DNA from: Salinisphaera sp. G21_0
GTDB lineage: Bacteria; Pseudomonadota; Gammaproteobacteria; Pseudomonadales; Endozoicomonadaceae
DNA: 35,081 bases
Reading direction: 5' to 3'
NCBI RefSeq assembly: GCF_017744115.1
Contig: NZ_JAGHQW010000055.1
Location: 1 to 35,081 of the forward strand
This document shows, piece after piece, positions 4,998 through 12,525 of this stretch (its first letter is position 1; each line of letters opens with the position of its first letter). The notes under the pieces are model-generated. The model searched no databases, was not told the DNA's origin, and saw only the letters and a program-made list of their open reading frames with translations. A program made the translations under genes and the position numbers.

Positions 4998-6571
4998 GTC
5001 CTGCCGAGCTTAAAGCCAAGTTGTCAGATCGTTGGTGGCGACTCAATCATTTGTACTGGATTGAAGACGAACACGGTAAGGCGATTCAATTCAAGCCAAG
5101 GCCGCTACAGACTCACTTTTACAACAATATCTGGTACTGGAACAACATACTGAAAGCCCGGCAGCTGGGGTTCAGCACATTCATTGATATTCTGATACTG
5201 GACTCAGCCCTGTTTATCCCTAACCAGCGTTGCGGGATTATCGCTCACACCCGGGACGACGCCGAGGAGCTGTTCAGAACCAAGATCAAATTCGCCTATG
5301 ACCATCTACCGGATGAGATCAAGGCAGCAAGGCCAGCGGATACCAGCCGGGCGCAACAACTGGTATTCAGTAACGGCAGCAGTATCAAAGTCGGGACCAG
5401 TATGCGTTCCGGCACGATTCAATGGTTGCATATCTCTGAGTACGGGAAGATATGCGCCAAGTTCCCGGAGAAGGCTAAGGAAGTCAGGACCGGTTCATTC
5501 CCTGCTGTTCACGAAGGTTCGTACTGTTTTATTGAGTCAACGGCTGAGGGCGTGGGAGGCGACTTCTACGACCGTTGCCTGAAATCCATGAGCCACACTG
5601 GCAAGCTCAACAAGAAGCAAGCCCGGTTCCATTTTTATGCCTGGTTCGACGATCCCAAGTACGCCATGACACCTGCGCAAGGCTGGACACCGGACGAACG
5701 GGTTAAGAAGTACCTGGATGAGAAAGAGCGGGAAACGGGGACAACTTTCACGCCAGAGCAACGCTACTGGTACGAAGTGACAGAATCCACCTATGGTAAT
5801 GAGATGCCACAGGAGTACCCGACAACGCCCATTGAGGCGTTCTTGTTCTCAGGACGGGTTAGATTCCCAAGTCATCATATTGCGCTGGCCAAGGCTGAGT
5901 GTATGGCACCGAAGCACCGTTACCAGCTCACTACTCAAAGCCTGTTACCGGACGACAACGGCAAGCTGGAAGTATGGTACAAGCCAGAGCCCGATATGCA
6001 CTACGCTATTGGTGTTGACGTGGCAGAGGGGCTGGTAAACAACGATTACAGCGTATTCCATGTGGTAGACCGTGACGGTTATCAGGTTGCTAAATGGCAT
6101 GGACACGTAGAGCCTGATGAGCTGGGCAGTATGGTTAATCAGGTAGGCCGGTTCTACAACAACGCACTGGTAGGGGTTGAGCGGAATAACCACGGACTGA
6201 CAACCATTACCCGGTTACGTGATTTGAACTACCCCAACCAATTCATACAGAAAGACCCGGAACACCGAGCCGGGGAGAAGCTGACCAAAAAGATTGGCTG
6301 GCTGACAACCAGCAGAACCAAGCCGCTAATGATTGACCACCTGGCAGAGCTGTTACGGGATGAATGCCACGGTATCGCCTGTCATCGCACGGTCAGCGAG
6401 TTGCAGACCTACGTTATCGACGACGCGGGCAAGACCAACGCTCAGGACGGTTGCTATGACGATGAAGTGACCAGCTACGCAATCGCCCAGCAGATGCGGC
6501 TGCAACTGCCCAAAATGAAACGAGCAATCCCTCAATCCAACTTCAAGCCAGGTAAAGCCGGTTACGCCTAA
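4994..6571 (+). CDS. Terminase large subunit (525 aa)
   Basis: This is the ATP-driven packaging motor and headful/cos nuclease. A Walker A-like ARQLGFST is at residues 55-62. The Walker B/coupling segment CFIESTAEG is around 177-186. The RNase H-like nuclease domain begins with AIGVDVAEG near 338, with a further acidic cluster DDEVTSYA near 490. The length is normal for a TerL. It overlaps the portal gene by one base (TAATG). Confidence 0.92.
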   Translation: MSPAELKAKLSDRWWRLNHLYWIEDEHGKAIQFKPRPLQTHFYNNIWYWNNILKARQLGFSTFIDILILDSALFIPNQRCGIIAHTRDDAEELFRTKIKFAYDHLPDEIKAARPADTSRAQQLVFSNGSSIKVGTSMRSGTIQWLHISEYGKICAKFPEKAKEVRTGSFPAVHEGSYCFIESTAEGVGGDFYDRCLKSMSHTGKLNKKQARFHFYAWFDDPKYAMTPAQGWTPDERVKKYLDEKERETGTTFTPEQRYWYEVTESTYGNEMPQEYPTTPIEAFLFSGRVRFPSHHIALAKAECMAPKHRYQLTTQSLLPDDNGKLEVWYKPEPDMHYAIGVDVAEGLVNNDYSVFHVVDRDGYQVAKWHGHVEPDELGSMVNQVGRFYNNALVGVERNNHGLTTITRLRDLNYPNQFIQKDPEHRAGEKLTKKIGWLTTSRTKPLMIDHLAELLRDECHGIACHRTVSELQTYVIDDAGKTNAQDGCYDDEVTSYAIAQQMRLQLPKMKRAIPQSNFKPGKAGYA

Positions 6572-8607
6572 TGTACTCACCGACAGAAGATATGACAGCG
6601 GTACAAGTGCCGAACACTGACGCTGAAGCACTGGAGCAGGCCGCGAACGAGGCATTGCGGATTAAAGACGCACTGGCAAGAGACCTGCATCAAGAGTGGA
6701 GCCGACGCAAGGAGGCGAGGCGGGAGATTGAACAGGAGTGGATAGCGGCCCTGCAAGCCATCAAAGGCGAACACGACGCAGACACACTATCAAGAATGGC
6801 GGAAAACGGGCAGCTGTCACGTATTTATGTAAAAGTGACTCTCACTAAAGTCAACGCTGCCTATTCCCGTTTGATTGACCTTCTGTTCAGTCAGGTTGAT
6901 TCATTCTGGGATATTGTGCCAAGCCCCATGGCCACACTACCGAAAGCAGTCAAGCTGGTTGTCCGTAAGCAGGCTAAACAAATGGCCACCGTTCAGGCCG
7001 TGCAAGCCCCGATACCAGCAGAAGCCAAAAGCCAGATGGTGGCGCAGCTGGAAGGCGAGCTGTATGAAAAGCTCACCGAGGCCATTAAAGCCGACTCACT
7101 GGAAAGCGCAGAGAAAGCCTGTACCGCCATTGCCCGGCAGATCAAAGACTACTTAATCCAGGCTCACGCACTGAAAGGGTTAAAGAAAACCGTTCGGGAA
7201 ATGGTGGACCTGGGAACGGGCTGTGTGAAGACAGCAACGGTGAAGTTTTTAGAGCGTGAAGGCTGGGAAGCGGACGACGATGGCCAGTGGAATCTCACCG
7301 GGCAGAAGCAGATTGTTCCTGATGTTGAGCACGTTTCTATCTGGGAAATGTACCCGAATAACTGGAGTACCGACGCAGAAGACCCGGAAGACCCCATTAG
7401 ACGCAGAGTACTAACCCGCCACGAGCTCAGGCAGTTAGCCTCAGCTCCGGCATTCGACAGCGAGCGCATTGGCGAAATTCTCACCCAGCTACCCAATGGC
7501 GACCACGAAGATTTGGAGTGGGAGCGTGAACTCAGGAACATGAATGAGTCCGACGACCGCTATCACGACGCCAGTAAACGCTATGACGTATTCGAATATT
7601 GGGGACTGGTTGATGGACAAAAGCTCTCACAATACGGTGTGCAGGTAGACGACCCGTTTATTGAGTACCAGGCGAATATCTGGTTTTGTGCTGACCGGGT
7701 GATTATGGCGCGGCTGAATCCCATGAAGCCCGAGAGTATTCCCTACAAGTTTGTGCCTTACCAAATTCTGGCTCACCGGTTCTGGGGTGTGGGTGTACCG
7801 GCAATGATGGCCGATGCACAAGCCGCAATGAATGCCAGTGTTAATGCCTTGTTGGATAACGTGGCACTCACCGCAGGCCCGATGCTGGACATTGACGTGG
7901 CCCGGCTGCCCGAATCCGTGTCCATGGAAGAGGCCAGGAAGATATTCCCATTCAAGGTGAATTTCTACGACAGCAGCAAAGGCGGTGAAGGCCCGGCAGT
8001 CACAGTCAACAACATCACCAGCAACCAAGGCCAGCTGCAAGCCGTGTTTGAAATGTTCCGGCGCTTTGCCGACGAAGAAACCAGCCTGCCCAGCTACACT
8101 CACGGCGAGCAGGGCAAAAGCATGAACAAGACCGCCAGCGGTATGTCTATGCTGATGAGCGCTGCCAATATCGCCCTCAAGTCAGTGGTCAAGAACATCG
8201 ACGACTACATGACAAAGCCCCTGATCGAATCCCTGTATCACTTCACCATGCGCTGGTCTGAGATTGACGAGAAGCGCGGCGATCTGGACGTAGTAGCGCA
8301 AGGTTCAAGCGCACTGGTGGCGAAAGAGATGCAGAGCCAGAAGCTCATGCAGGTTATGTCGTTTACCGCCAACCCGGTAGACGGACCGCTCACGGATCGG
8401 CGCTACCTGCTGGAAGAGTATCTACGCAGCAATGATCTGGACCCGGATAAAGCCCTGATCTCACAGGAAGAACAATATGCAATGCAGGCTGGACAAATCA
8501 ACGGCGGAGGCATTGCTGGCGCTCCGGTACAACCCGCACTACCAGCAGCTAATGACGTACCTCAAGGTCAGTCTGGAGGAAACCCACAGCCGACTGGTCA
8601 GCAGTAA
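6571..8607 (+). CDS. Portal (head-tail connector) protein (678 aa)
   Basis: A large portal of the podovirus type. The N-terminal region contains EEWSRRKEARREIEQEW-like helices and the wing region a W..DIVPSPM motif. The core contains RFWGVGVPAMMADAQAAMNAS, NALLDNVAL and NKTASGMSMLMSAAN, the conserved stem/crown segments of these portals. The C-terminal tail is Gly/Pro/Gln-rich and overlaps the next gene. It forms the ring through which DNA enters and leaves the capsid. It follows TerL directly, the usual packaging order. Confidence 0.88.
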   Translation: MYSPTEDMTAVQVPNTDAEALEQAANEALRIKDALARDLHQEWSRRKEARREIEQEWIAALQAIKGEHDADTLSRMAENGQLSRIYVKVTLTKVNAAYSRLIDLLFSQVDSFWDIVPSPMATLPKAVKLVVRKQAKQMATVQAVQAPIPAEAKSQMVAQLEGELYEKLTEAIKADSLESAEKACTAIARQIKDYLIQAHALKGLKKTVREMVDLGTGCVKTATVKFLEREGWEADDDGQWNLTGQKQIVPDVEHVSIWEMYPNNWSTDAEDPEDPIRRRVLTRHELRQLASAPAFDSERIGEILTQLPNGDHEDLEWERELRNMNESDDRYHDASKRYDVFEYWGLVDGQKLSQYGVQVDDPFIEYQANIWFCADRVIMARLNPMKPESIPYKFVPYQILAHRFWGVGVPAMMADAQAAMNASVNALLDNVALTAGPMLDIDVARLPESVSMEEARKIFPFKVNFYDSSKGGEGPAVTVNNITSNQGQLQAVFEMFRRFADEETSLPSYTHGEQGKSMNKTASGMSMLMSAANIALKSVVKNIDDYMTKPLIESLYHFTMRWSEIDEKRGDLDVVAQGSSALVAKEMQSQKLMQVMSFTANPVDGPLTDRRYLLEEYLRSNDLDPDKALISQEEQYAMQAGQINGGGIAGAPVQPALPAANDVPQGQSGGNPQPTGQQ

Positions 8608-8713
8608 CGATCATCACCAGACACTCAGGCTCCAGGGTGAAGCGCGAGAGCTGCAAGACACCCTGAAGCTGATCGATCGGGCAGAGACACTACTGAACGC
8701 TCACAAGCAGTAA
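8477..8713 (+). CDS. Small protein overlapping the portal gene (78 aa)
   Basis: It starts at ATG 8477 with AGGAAG 6 nt upstream and overlaps the 3' end of the portal gene by 131 nt in another frame. The sequence (ALLALRYNPHYQQLMTYL..., LRLQGEARELQDTLKLIDRA) has the even helical composition of a real protein. It resembles the small helical proteins that sit between portal and scaffold genes in many podoviruses. The function is unknown; a role in head assembly is inferred from position. Confidence 0.65.
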   Translation: MQCRLDKSTAEALLALRYNPHYQQLMTYLKVSLEETHSRLVSSNDHHQTLRLQGEARELQDTLKLIDRAETLLNAHKQ

Positions 8714-8734
8714 ACCGAACACCGATTAACCCCG

Positions 8735-8770
8735 AAAGCCCGAAGGTTTAGCCGCCTCCGGGCTTTTTTT
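8735..8770 (+). terminator. Intrinsic terminator before the scaffold gene
   Basis: AAAGCCCG (8735-8742) pairs with CGGGCTTT (8759-8766), followed by more T (to 8770). The same stem sequence is used by the terminator after the capsid gene (10578-10610), so scaffold and capsid are bracketed by matching terminators. Confidence 0.75.
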
Positions 8771-8848
8771 ATGGCTGGACACGCCCCGAGCACCCGGCCC
8801 CACAACCTCAGTGGACACGCCCCGAGCACCCACAAAGGAGAAAAATAA
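8771..8848 (+). other. Possible 25-residue leader ORF containing a repeated GHAPST motif
   Basis: An ATG directly after the terminator T-run opens a 25-codon frame whose TAA overlaps the scaffold ATG (TAATG, 8846-8850). It contains GHAPST twice, encoded by an exact 20-bp direct repeat (8776-8795 and 8812-8831). No ribosome site precedes it, so translation is doubtful. Confidence 0.25.
8776..8831 (+). repeat. Exact 20-bp direct repeat, two copies
   Basis: TGGACACGCCCCGAGCACCC occurs at 8776-8795 and again at 8812-8831, 36 bp apart start to start, in the leader of the scaffold-capsid genes. Confidence 0.9.
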
Positions 8849-9696
8849 TGGCTATTAACCCAGAGCAGCTGGAAGCGGAAGCAAACGCAGAACTTGAAGC
8901 GATGATGCAGGTACCCGCAGACGACGCGGACACCCCGGCACCAGAGATCAAAGAGCCTGCCACCCCTGAGCCAGCGAACAACCCTGAGCCTAAACCACCT
9001 GCACCCGCAGACACGGATAGTGGCAACTGGGAAGAACGCTACAAAAACCTGCAAGCCCATACGACCAAGGTCAACCAGGAAGCCAGCGACCTACGCAGGC
9101 AGCTTGGAGAGATGCAGCAACAGCTAAACCAGCTCCAGCAGAGTGCCAATACCGGCACAGCAAAAGACGTTGATCTGCCAGAGCCGGATGAGTTGGACAG
9201 CGTAGCGCAAGACTTTGACGAGCTGGCACCCATGATCAAGCGCATGAAAGAGCAAGAAGCCCTTATCAAAGAGCTGAAAGCCCAGCGTGATCAGGAGCAC
9301 CAGCACCGCGAGCAGGCAAGCCAGCAGAGCTTTATGGCAAAAATCGCTGAAGCGCACCCCGACCATGCACAGGTCTACCAGTCACCAGAGTTTAAAGGCT
9401 GGATTGAACGACTGCCGGGCATTGATCGAAACGCCGTAAACGCAGCATTCAGCAATCAGGGCAGTGCAGAAGACGTGATCGAAGTCTTCAACCGCTACAA
9501 GCAAGCCAGTGGACTGGGCAGCAAGCACGATCAGGCCGCAAGGGAATCTGTACCCGAACTTCGCAGCCGGTCACAACCACAAACACGAACCGCCCCCAAA
9601 TTCACCTGGAGCCAGATCCAGAAGATGGACCCCGCCGAATACGCTCAACGAGAAAAAGAGATCGACGAGGCCATTATGCGCGGGGAGGTTCAGTAA
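8848..9696 (+). CDS. Scaffolding protein (282 aa)
   Basis: No recognisable enzyme domain. An acidic, Pro-rich N-terminal part (residues about 25-60, PAPEIKEPATPEPANN...) is followed by a long coiled coil (residues about 65-165, QLGEMQQQLNQLQQS..., MIKRMKEQEALIKELKAQ). The C-terminal region is basic and short, ending RGEVQ. This composition, together with its position immediately before the major capsid gene, is typical of a podovirus scaffolding protein that guides procapsid assembly. A good AAAGGAG ribosome site precedes the ATG. Confidence 0.8.
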   Translation: MAINPEQLEAEANAELEAMMQVPADDADTPAPEIKEPATPEPANNPEPKPPAPADTDSGNWEERYKNLQAHTTKVNQEASDLRRQLGEMQQQLNQLQQSANTGTAKDVDLPEPDELDSVAQDFDELAPMIKRMKEQEALIKELKAQRDQEHQHREQASQQSFMAKIAEAHPDHAQVYQSPEFKGWIERLPGIDRNAVNAAFSNQGSAEDVIEVFNRYKQASGLGSKHDQAARESVPELRSRSQPQTRTAPKFTWSQIQKMDPAEYAQREKEIDEAIMRGEVQ

Positions 9697-9714
9697 ACAC
9701 TGAGGTAAACCACC

Positions 9715-10563
9715 ATGTCTGTTTTTCCAAGCGGAGCCAAAGCTAACGGCCTGTCCGTTATTTATTCCAAAAAACTGAACGCCAAGTTCTACGCTGGCAC
9801 TTCCCTGATGGAAATGTGTAATTCCGACTGGGAGGGCGAGATCCAGGGCGAAGGCTCCAAGGTCATCATCCGTAGCCGCCCGGATGTAGCGATCAATGAC
9901 TACACAGGCACTGTCACCTATCAAGGTCTGGAGCCTGGCAAGATTGAATTGCCAATCGATCAGGCCAAGTACTACAGCTTCAAGGATGATTACATCCAGA
10001 GCTTGCAGTCCAACATCAAGGAAGTGGATGAAGCCACCCTTGATGCCTCTGAAAACATGAAGATTGTCGTAGAGACTGATGTTCATGCGGTGATGGCGGC
10101 TAATGCCGGTCTAACCTGGGGTGACACAACTGCCGGTGATGTTCTGGATAAGAGCAACGTGCTCGACTTCATTGTTGATATGGGTACGTTGCTGGACGAG
10201 AACAACGTGCCTGAGTCTGGCCGCTTCCTGAAACTGCCACCTTGGGTGTGCGGCATGATCAAGAAGTCTGAGCTGAAAGATGCCAGCCTTGCCGGTGACG
10301 GTACTTCTGCCCTGAGAACAGGCCGCTTGGGAATGATCGACCGCTTTACGATCTACAACTCCAACACACTGCCAACCGGTGGCGGCAAGTTCAACATTCT
10401 GGCAGGCACCAAGCACGCTACTGCGTTCGCCAGCCAGTTTGTGAACCACGAAACTCTCACGCTGGAGAGCACCTTCGGTAAAGGGCACCGTGGTTTGAAG
10501 GTATACGGCCGCAAAGTGGTGAAGCCTGAAGCACTGGTAATGGCGGTTGTTAAGAAGTCTTAA
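9715..10563 (+). CDS. Major capsid protein (282 aa)
   Basis: It begins MSVFPSGAKANGLSVIYSKK and contains MCNSDWEGEIQGEGSKVIIRSRP and ETDVHAVMAANAG segments, the general layout of an HK97-fold coat protein of the short podovirus type. The C-terminus (LKVYGRKVVKPEALVMAVVKKS) is typical of such proteins. A GAGGT ribosome site precedes the start and a strong terminator follows the stop, consistent with the need for high, separate expression. Scaffold gene upstream, connector genes downstream. Confidence 0.87.
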   Translation: MSVFPSGAKANGLSVIYSKKLNAKFYAGTSLMEMCNSDWEGEIQGEGSKVIIRSRPDVAINDYTGTVTYQGLEPGKIELPIDQAKYYSFKDDYIQSLQSNIKEVDEATLDASENMKIVVETDVHAVMAANAGLTWGDTTAGDVLDKSNVLDFIVDMGTLLDENNVPESGRFLKLPPWVCGMIKKSELKDASLAGDGTSALRTGRLGMIDRFTIYNSNTLPTGGGKFNILAGTKHATAFASQFVNHETLTLESTFGKGHRGLKVYGRKVVKPEALVMAVVKKS

Positions 10564-10577
10564 CCGCTAAAGAGCCT

Positions 10578-10610
10578 AAAAGCCCGTTACTCACAAGGTA
10601 TCGGGCTTTT
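10578..10610 (+). terminator. Intrinsic terminator after the capsid gene
   Basis: AAAAGCCCG (10578-10586) and CGGGCTTTT (10602-10610) form a perfect 9-bp stem with a 15-nt loop and a T-rich 3' side. Confidence 0.8.
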
Positions 10611-10643
10611 CTATTTCTTAAACACACATCAAACAGGTATCCC

Positions 10644-10952
10644 ATGGATATTTTCGACATTGAAACCGCTTCAAAAGACGAGCTGATTAAACATGCGATG
10701 GATATGTTCAAAGCGGAATTGAATCCAAGAGACAGGCCCCGCGATCTTCGTACCCAGGTTGCCGCCCTTTATGAAGGCAAAGGCAAAGGCAATGGTGATA
10801 AACCAGTAGCTACCCCTGCAAGCGATGACGAAGATTACGAATACTGCCTCAATCCGAAAAACAAACGGGTGCTGATTGCAGCGCCAGGTATGAAACGACT
10901 GGTGAAACAGGGCGAGCTGGTCCCCTGCGACAAGGACGGTAATCGCCTGTGA
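10644..10952 (+). CDS. Small head-associated hypothetical protein (102 aa)
   Basis: Unrecognised. An N-terminal helical region (ASKDELIKHAMDMFKAEL) is followed by a Gly/Lys linker (EGKGKGNGDKP) and a C-terminal region with CLNPKNKRVLIAAPGMKRL. That last part resembles the short beta-strand tails of phage head-fibre or Rho-N-like proteins. It lies between the capsid and the first connector gene and overlaps the next start (GTGA). A structural or head-completion role is inferred from position only. Confidence 0.65.
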   Translation: MDIFDIETASKDELIKHAMDMFKAELNPRDRPRDLRTQVAALYEGKGKGNGDKPVATPASDDEDYEYCLNPKNKRVLIAAPGMKRLVKQGELVPCDKDGNRL

Positions 10953-11596
10953 AAGTGGCCGAGCTGATTACCCGGGTACGTCAACTGTTGCAGGATGCCA
11001 GCGCGTACCGTTGGGACGATCCAACCTTGCTGGACTGCTACAACGAAGCGTTAATGTGGGTAGTTCAGCAACGGCCTGATGCTAATAGTGCTGTCATCGA
11101 ATTTAACTGCGAGCAAAAGAGCCAGCAGGACAAACCGGCAGACGCTTATCGTATATTGGGGCCAGTGGACAACATCGACACCGGCAGAGTCATTCAAAGC
11201 AAAAGCATGGATGATTTAACAGCGTTCGATAGCAACTGGAGCCAGACACCCTTTGGTGGTTTTGGAAACTACGTCGAGTACATGGTCTACGACGAGCGTA
11301 CACCCGATGTATTCTGGCTCTACCCCTATCCCAACGTGGCGCACACCATCAGCTTGCAGGTCAGCCGGGAGCCGGTATTAGTCACCGACGCAGCCACTAC
11401 TGATATTGAGATTCCACTGATTCATCTCAATGCTCTCAAGCACTGCATGATGGCTTACGCCTATCTGACGGACGGGGAAACCGAGGGAAATCTGATGCAG
11501 GCCCAGAACTATTTGAAGCTGGCGGCGAATGACCTCAATCTGAAGTGGAACATTGACCTGATGTTCTCCCGCCCCATTGAAGGAGACACCCAGTGA
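10949..11596 (+). CDS. Head-tail connector / tail adaptor protein (215 aa)
   Basis: It starts at GTG 10949 overlapping the previous stop. The N-terminus (VAELITRVRQLLQD..., RWDDPTLLDCYNEALMWV) is the pattern of adaptor proteins that dock under the portal of podoviruses, comparable in role to T7 gp11. The C-terminal part is helical (LNALKHCMMAYAYLTDG...). It would bind the portal ring and begin the short tail. The next gene starts inside its stop codon (GTGA), suggesting stoichiometric co-translation. Confidence 0.7.
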   Translation: MKVAELITRVRQLLQDASAYRWDDPTLLDCYNEALMWVVQQRPDANSAVIEFNCEQKSQQDKPADAYRILGPVDNIDTGRVIQSKSMDDLTAFDSNWSQTPFGGFGNYVEYMVYDERTPDVFWLYPYPNVAHTISLQVSREPVLVTDAATTDIEIPLIHLNALKHCMMAYAYLTDGETEGNLMQAQNYLKLAANDLNLKWNIDLMFSRPIEGDTQ

Positions 11597-12168
11597 GTGT
11601 ACCCCTTGCTGATTTTCTGAGGCGAATTAAGCCCCACGTCAACGGCTGTCCTGAAATCACCATTGCCGACACCCTGATCGATGTGCTCAGGGATACCTGC
11701 AACACCTGTGACTTGTGGAAAGACGACAGGCAAATGGTAGTGGTCGTCAATGGCGTGAATGCCTACGAGCTGGACGCGCCCCCGGACACAGAGATCAGCA
11801 AAGTACTGTCAGTCACCCGGGAAAACGGCAACCGCTTTGATGGCTGGCACCACAACGGCAGGAATACCCTGCATATCAACTACACCCCCGGAGAAGGGCA
11901 GCAGCTCAGGCTATGGGTGACAACCTCGCTGATTCCCGCCTATGGCATTACGGAACTGCCTACATCGGTATTCAGTGAGCTGGTGTCGTTTGTCCCGTTC
12001 GGCGTCGCGGCAAGGCTGCAAGACATACCCGGCACCAACTGGTACGCCCCCGATCTGGCCAACAAAAACCAGATGAAATACCGCAGCCGGTGCAACGAGC
12101 TGAAAATCAAAACCATGGCCGGATTTACTCAAGCAAACCAGCAAGCTACACGGAGGCGCTTTGTATGA
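11593..12168 (+). CDS. Second tail adaptor / connector protein (191 aa)
   Basis: It starts at GTG 11593 in a GTGA overlap. The N-terminus (LADFLRRIKPHVNGCPE..., TLIDVLRDTCNTCDLW) is similar in style to the previous gene: a helical head followed by a beta-rich middle (VVVVNGVNAYELDAP). The C-terminus is basic (RRRFV). Position and shape suggest a neck or tail adaptor; I cannot name the family. Confidence 0.65.
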   Translation: MSVPLADFLRRIKPHVNGCPEITIADTLIDVLRDTCNTCDLWKDDRQMVVVVNGVNAYELDAPPDTEISKVLSVTRENGNRFDGWHHNGRNTLHINYTPGEGQQLRLWVTTSLIPAYGITELPTSVFSELVSFVPFGVAARLQDIPGTNWYAPDLANKNQMKYRSRCNELKIKTMAGFTQANQQATRRRFV

Positions 12169-12521
12169 TGCCCGAACGAGTTGATTTAGAGGCCTTCATT
12201 AATGGCGACTCAGCAACACTGGTGATTGATATTGTCGATAGCTCAGACGGAACCACCCCGCACCCGTTAACCGGCTGGACATTCAAGCTCACGGCCAAGC
12301 ACAGCAAGTATCAGTCCGATGAAGAAGCAGTCATAGCCAAGAGCATCATCACCGACAACAGCAGCCAGGTCGTCTTTACCTTCACTCACGACGACACCAA
12401 CCAGCTCTTACAGTCCGCCTACGACTACGACATTCAGGTATCCAACCCGGAGCAGGACACCGTATCCACCCCGTTTATGGGCAAGCTACGCATTAAGCGT
12501 GGCGTCACCGAGGACGCATAA
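12165..12521 (+). CDS. Small beta-sandwich structural protein (118 aa)
   Basis: The ATG at 12165 overlaps the previous stop (ATGA). The protein has alternating beta strands (SATLVIDIVDSSDG, WTFKLTAKHSKYQ, QVVFTFTHDDTNQLL, YDYDIQVSNP) and ends in GKLRIKRGVTEDA. This resembles the immunoglobulin-like BppU-type domains that connect fibres to the tail. It stands immediately before the DGR-diversified fibre, so a fibre-attachment role is plausible but not shown. Confidence 0.65.
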   Translation: MMPERVDLEAFINGDSATLVIDIVDSSDGTTPHPLTGWTFKLTAKHSKYQSDEEAVIAKSIITDNSSQVVFTFTHDDTNQLLQSAYDYDIQVSNPEQDTVSTPFMGKLRIKRGVTEDA

Positions 12522-12525
12522 CACC

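Noticed and set aside
12499-12525. Upstream in-frame start for the DGR target protein
   Set aside because: It overlaps the preceding gene out of frame; the ATG at 12526 follows that stop codon by 4 nt and has GAGG upstream.
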